DNA from: Aristaeella hokkaidonensis | GTDB taxonomy: Bacteria > Bacillota > Clostridia > Christensenellales > Aristaeellaceae | Assembly: GCF_018128945.1 (NCBI RefSeq) | Contig: NZ_CP068393.1 | Span: 62,001-126,000, forward strand | Length of the DNA: 64,000 bases | Direction: 5' to 3' | In this document: in pieces, positions 61,088 to 64,000 of the stretch | Layout: each line of letters begins with the position of its first letter | How positions within the stretch are numbered: position 1 is the first letter of the stretch | Position numbers and translations under genes: made by a program | The notes under the pieces: generated by a model | The model's input: the letters and a program-made list of their open reading frames with translations, nothing else | What the model was told of the DNA's origin: nothing | The model's database searches: none

Positions 61088-61093
61088 TTCAGT

Positions 61094-61109
61094 GCATAAT
61101 GCATAATTG
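61094..61109 (+). repeat. Heptad-period intergenic repeat (copy 8, short)
   Basis: GCATAATGCATAATTG, two units of period 7, directly after the palindrome ACTGATTCAGT (61083-61093) that contains the typA stop codon. Confidence 0.45.
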
Positions 61110-61122
61110 ATTGTTATCATAA

Positions 61123-61160
61123 AAAGAAGAGCTGTGAGATTGAACTCACAGCTCTTCTTT
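61123..61160. terminator. Bidirectional terminator between typA and the foldase gene
   Basis: A perfect 16-bp stem (61123-61138 with 61145-61160) with 6-nt loop and A/T tails on both sides. Confidence 0.9.
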
Positions 61161-61174
61161 GATATGCAGTGTGA

Positions 61175-62623
61175 TTATTCGGCCGGGGTTTCGGCAGCTT
61201 CCTCGGCGGGTGCTTCAGCAGCTTCTTCAGCATCGCCTTCTTCATCCTCGGGCACCTTCCAGGGCTCACCGGCTTCAGTGTAGACAATTTCAGCTTCCTC
61301 TATCCACTGATCCACAGCACTGTGCATGGTTTCCGTAATCATCTCCTGCAGGATGGTTTCACGGAATTCATTTTTCATTTCATCGGTCAGCTCCACAGCA
61401 CCGCTGGGAACATCACGGAGGTACTGCAGGATATGCACACCATACTGGCCGACCACGGGGTCGCTGATATCGCCAACCTTTTCAAGCGCCATAGCGGCAT
61501 CCCTGAAAGCAGGATCGTACAGGATGCTGTCATTATGTACGGGATAACCTTCCGCGAGAGTAGCAGCGTCTTCCATACCCGGATCCGTGCCGTATTCCTT
61601 GATCAGGTCTTCGAAGGTGGCACCGCCGTCCAGCTTGGCCTTGATTTCGTCGACTGTGGCCTTAACACTTTCAAGAATTGCATCCTTGGCGGCGTTCACC
61701 ATTTCTTCGGTGACAGGCTCCTCGGTGGGTTCGGGTTCGGCGGTGGGTTCCGCATCCGCAGCGGGAGTAGTTTCAGCAGCTTCTTCAGCCGCTGACTTCT
61801 GTTCTTCCAGGCGCGCACTCAGATCCTTCCAGGTATTCAGCAGCTCATCATCCACCTTCAGCAGGATGTGAGTGATACCCCGGTAGCCCGCGGGCATGTA
61901 GTAGGAAGGCTGACCGTAATAGCGGGTATAGAACTCGTAGGAACCGGCGTCGTTTTCATAGATCTCCTGATCATCTTTCACGAGATCATCGAAGTAGGTC
62001 TGGATATCCTCATCGGTCACCTTCAGATCTGTGGAAAGATGATCGGTCACACGCTGATAGATTGTGTTGTTGACGGCCTGATCGCCGTATTCCTTGATGT
62101 AACGGGCTTCGTCGTAGCCATAGTCGGACTGCAGCTGAGCTTCCGCATCGGCACGGGCAGCGGCCTTGTCCTCATCTGAAGAGTCCTCGGTGATCGCTTC
62201 ATTGGCGGAAACAAAGCTGTTGACGATTTCTTCCCACTGCGCCTTTGCGGTAACAGCAAAAGCATCTTTTTCTTCGTCTGTGAACTGATCCAGTCCCAGT
62301 TCCTTGCCCTTCTGCAGGACCAGGAAATAACCGATGGTGTCATACAGGGACTGCTGGTTGACAGCGGTAATCAGGGAAGCATCGCTGGTGTCGTAGCCGT
62401 TGGAATTGGCCCAGTTCAGATAATTGGACTGCATATAGAGCAGATAATCATTGTCAGACTGGATTTCCTGGCCGTTAACGGTGACCAGCAGAACCGGTTC
62501 ATCGGAAATAACTTCCGCGGTCTCGGCTTCTGCGGCGGCATCAGCAGTATCTTCTGCCAGCGCGAAAGATACGCTCATCAGCATAACCAGCGACAGCAGG
62601 ATACAGAAAAGACGTTTCATCAT
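61175..62623 (-). CDS. Secreted parvulin-type peptidyl-prolyl isomerase (PrsA/SurA-like foldase)
   Basis: 482 residues with start ATG 62623 after GGAGGAATAAC. Signal peptide LFCILLSLVMLMSVSFALAE without a lipobox, whereas PrsA is normally a lipoprotein. A SurA-like N-terminal chaperone region (VNGQEIQSDNDYLLYMQ, helices to about 215) precedes a parvulin domain: YRGITHILLKV, then after an acidic insert of about 55 residues rich in A, E, P and T, ATFEDLIKEYGTDPG and DPVVGQYGVHILQYLRD. The C-terminal tail repeats EEAAEAPAEEAAETPAE-like units. It should help secreted proteins fold outside the membrane. Confidence 0.85.
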   Translation of the reverse strand: MMKRLFCILLSLVMLMSVSFALAEDTADAAAEAETAEVISDEPVLLVTVNGQEIQSDNDYLLYMQSNYLNWANSNGYDTSDASLITAVNQQSLYDTIGYFLVLQKGKELGLDQFTDEEKDAFAVTAKAQWEEIVNSFVSANEAITEDSSDEDKAAARADAEAQLQSDYGYDEARYIKEYGDQAVNNTIYQRVTDHLSTDLKVTDEDIQTYFDDLVKDDQEIYENDAGSYEFYTRYYGQPSYYMPAGYRGITHILLKVDDELLNTWKDLSARLEEQKSAAEEAAETTPAADAEPTAEPEPTEEPVTEEMVNAAKDAILESVKATVDEIKAKLDGGATFEDLIKEYGTDPGMEDAATLAEGYPVHNDSILYDPAFRDAAMALEKVGDISDPVVGQYGVHILQYLRDVPSGAVELTDEMKNEFRETILQEMITETMHSAVDQWIEEAEIVYTEAGEPWKVPEDEEGDAEEAAEAPAEEAAETPAE

Positions 62624-62673
62624 GATTGTTATTCCTCCGTGATAAAGAGTGAAGGGCATAACCCGACTATGAT

Positions 62674-62702
62674 ATTATACACAAAAGAAAAAAGAGGATC
62701 AA
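62674..62702 (-). promoter_or_regulatory. Promoter of the parvulin gene
   Basis: Minus strand TTGATC (62697-62702), 17 nt and a perfect TATAAT (62674-62679). Confidence 0.75.
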
Positions 62703-62843
62703 TGCGGTTATGTGAACATGATGTAAACAATGAAGCTGATGGGTACACCGCAAAAAACACTCTCGTTGATGAGAACGGAAACTGAATCGGGAGCAGGCTT
62801 TCCTTGTGGAAAAAGGCAGGCACTGATCAAAAGAATGAGGAAA

Positions 62844-62872
62844 CCCGCTGCCAACCGGCAGCGGGCTTTTTT
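62844..62872 (+). terminator. Terminator hairpin with T-run on the plus strand
   Basis: A perfect 9-bp stem CCCGCTGCC (62844-62852) with 62857-62865, loop AACC, then CTTTTTT. Both flanking genes are on the minus strand, so it either ends the 62900 gene in reverse or terminates an unannotated plus-strand RNA. Confidence 0.7.
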
Positions 62873-62899
62873 GTCAATCATAAGGTTTCAATCTGAGAA

Positions 62900-63571
62900 T
62901 CAGATTCCCCATGCTTTGGGAGAAAACATCATCTCGGACAGGAAGATGCCCTTAATGGTCAGGTTGTCATAGCTGTTTTTCTGCCTGCATTCCTGATACT
63001 CGTCATAGGATTCACTGATGATAATCTGGTAATCATAATATCCATTGGTCAGGGCACAGGTTATTTCTGCAGGCGCCTCGTCGTATCTGGTGGGAACAAA
63101 CTGGTATCCGGCTTTTTTCGCCTCTGCGATGGTTTTTCCAACCAGCTGATCCAGCTCTGCCTGTTCAAGCGGCTGATCAGTAAATTCGCCGTCATACTTC
63201 ACGGGCAGTTTGCAGACGTAATCAATGAAGTCCTGGTCCGGCCAGATCTGATCTGCAGATTCTTCTTCCTGGCCTTCCTTCCAAAGCTTCTTTGCCTTAT
63301 TGTCATACTTTGCTACAAAGCGGTAGTATACGCCGGAGGATTCCACCAGCGTGACACAGGATTTATCATCGTATATTGCTTCATCCGTGGGTTCTGCCCT
63401 CAGGGCTTCCCCAAAGTTGTCAAAAGCAGGCCTTTGTACAGTATCCTGTTCAGACGCTCTCGGAGTGGTCCGCGCTGCGCCTATATCAGTCGGGGTCGCG
63501 GGACTTTGAGCCAGCGCCACCGAGGTCAGCAGAATCATTACGATTGACAAAATAGCGGTCATTCTTTTCAT
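62900..63571 (-). CDS. Small secreted protein, paralogue of the one at 54257
   Basis: 223 residues with signal peptide MTAILSIVMILLTSVALAQS. A Ser/Thr/Pro-rich stretch of about 30 residues follows, then the domain shared with the 54257 gene: LPVKYDGEFTDQPLEQAELD, VGKTIAEAKKAGYQF and a C-terminal strand region YDYQIIISESYDEYQE. AGGAGGGATAACC precedes the ATG. Function unknown; the family appears specific to this kind of organism, as I do not recognise it elsewhere. Confidence 0.65.
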   Translation of the reverse strand: MKRMTAILSIVMILLTSVALAQSPATPTDIGAARTTPRASEQDTVQRPAFDNFGEALRAEPTDEAIYDDKSCVTLVESSGVYYRFVAKYDNKAKKLWKEGQEEESADQIWPDQDFIDYVCKLPVKYDGEFTDQPLEQAELDQLVGKTIAEAKKAGYQFVPTRYDEAPAEITCALTNGYYDYQIIISESYDEYQECRQKNSYDNLTIKGIFLSEMMFSPKAWGI

Positions 63572-63590
63572 TGGTTATCCCTCCTTTACG

Positions 63591-63611
63591 CAGGATCTTC
63601 AGGAGATCCTG
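63591..63611 (-). other. Leader hairpin before the small secreted protein gene
   Basis: CAGGATCT and AGATCCTG form an 8-bp stem around TCAGG, 20 to 40 bases upstream of the start. The 63612-63790 stretch beyond is AT-rich and I see no gene in it. Confidence 0.4.
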
Positions 63612-63793
63612 TACATATAGAACGATGCACATGTACGTTTTGTTCCAATATATAAACCAGAAAAAACATTAGAGCCCAAAGCAGCCTCTATGCTTATTGC
63701 TTTAAACTCAATAATCAATCCTGTTGCTGACCAGATGTACAAGTACATAGATTCAATCTCTGTATAAAAATCCTTGTATTTAAAACAAGAGAA

Positions 63794-63817
63794 AGGAGCC
63801 GTCCCAGAACGGCTCCT
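63794..63817 (-). terminator. Terminator of the cell-wall-binding repeat gene
   Basis: AGGAGCCGT (63794-63802) pairs with ACGGCTCCT (63809-63817). On the minus strand TTTCTC follows. Confidence 0.65.
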
Positions 63818-63841
63818 GTTTAATTACATTATATAAAGATG

Positions 63842-64000
63842 TTAGTTTCCATTCCAAGTATAAAGCCATACACCATTTGTATCAAACATTTCCCATTGAC
63901 CGTTGATTTCTTTCCAACCGGTTACCATCGCACCATTGTCATCAAACCAATACCAGGCAGATGTGTTTCCCTTTTTCTCTTCATACCAGCCTGTAACCAT
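63842..64000 (-). CDS. C-terminus of a cell-wall/choline-binding repeat protein, partial
   Basis: 53 codons up to the window edge, 5' part outside. The sequence is repeats of the choline- or glucan-binding type: MVTGWYEEKKGNTSAWYWFD, then DNGAMVTGWKEINGQWEMFD and TNGVWLYTWNGN before the stop. The aromatic and glycine spacing (TGW, WYWFD, NG) is the CW_binding_1 signature used for attachment to cell-wall polymers. The methionine at the edge is internal to a repeat, so it is not the true start. This gene is more AT-rich than the rest of the window. Confidence 0.7.
   Translation of the reverse strand: MVTGWYEEKKGNTSAWYWFDDNGAMVTGWKEINGQWEMFDTNGVWLYTWNGN

Noticed and set aside
58721..61120. Antisense frame of about 800 codons opposite typA and prfC
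   Set aside because: Low-complexity translation without recognisable domains, running across an intergenic gap and two well-supported genes.
62730..62972. Plus-strand frame of 80 codons between the foldase and small secreted protein genes
   Set aside because: It runs through the terminator hairpin at 62844 and into the minus-strand gene, with no ribosome site or family features.

Overview
The window reads as chromosomal DNA of an anaerobic Firmicutes (Clostridia) gut or rumen fermenter. This is inferred from GGAGG-type ribosome sites, a T-box riboswitch, LplB-type sugar ABC transporters, sporadic GTG/TTG starts, moderately high G+C and the large share of plant-polysaccharide genes. It resembles rumen Christensenellales-like lineages, but I cannot prove the taxon from sequence alone. 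There are no rRNA, tRNA, CRISPR, transposase or integrase genes.

Region 1 (1-5909) is a hexuronate operon on the plus strand: uxaB (5' cut by the window edge), uxaA, kdgA, kdgK and uxaC, closed by a strong terminator. It carries galacturonate through tagaturonate and altronate to 2-keto-3-deoxygluconate (KDG), then to pyruvate and glyceraldehyde-3-phosphate. A secreted SH3-type protein follows.

Region 2 (7270-24221) is a glycan-utilisation locus. A LacI regulator is divergent from a sugar-binding protein and two permeases, a heparinase II/III-like lyase, a DUF2264 protein, a GH88 unsaturated glucuronyl hydrolase, a GH2 beta-glucuronidase, kduI and kduD, and then rhaBAD. The unsaturated uronate freed by GH88 becomes KDG through KduI and KduD and so feeds kdgK/kdgA of region 1. 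Rhamnose is handled next door. Near 25.3 kb a deletion has joined the start of one glycosidase gene to the end of a TPR gene.

Region 3 (25.8-30.6 kb) holds a polysaccharide deacetylase, a secreted protein, an unknown protein, an MgtC-like membrane protein and a divergent phosphoribosyltransferase.

Region 4 (30.7-42.1 kb) is a fructan locus: a LacI regulator, two LplB/LplC-type permeases, a binding lipoprotein, a secreted carbohydrate-binding-like protein, a GH32-like lipoprotein, a cytoplasmic GH32 and a fructokinase. It lies between two direct repeats of the 3' end of guaA, and a third copy sits 0.9 kb further on. This is the footprint expected of DNA integrated at the guaA 3' end.

Region 5 (42.1-64 kb) is mostly housekeeping: a guaA lacking its glutaminase domain, a T-box-controlled XRE-cupin-acyl-CoA ligase fusion, a NUDIX gene, a GT2 glycosyltransferase, pyrH, a NUDIX plus zinc-macrodomain pair, TfoX-like, XRE and acetyltransferase genes, a nucleotidyltransferase-GNAT fusion, a membrane sulfatase-fold enzyme, prfC, typA, a parvulin foldase, two paralogous small secreted proteins and a partial cell-wall-binding repeat protein at the right edge.

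Two non-coding patterns recur: 7-nt-period intergenic repeats placed just after stop codons, and hairpins that span the stop codon and abut those repeats.
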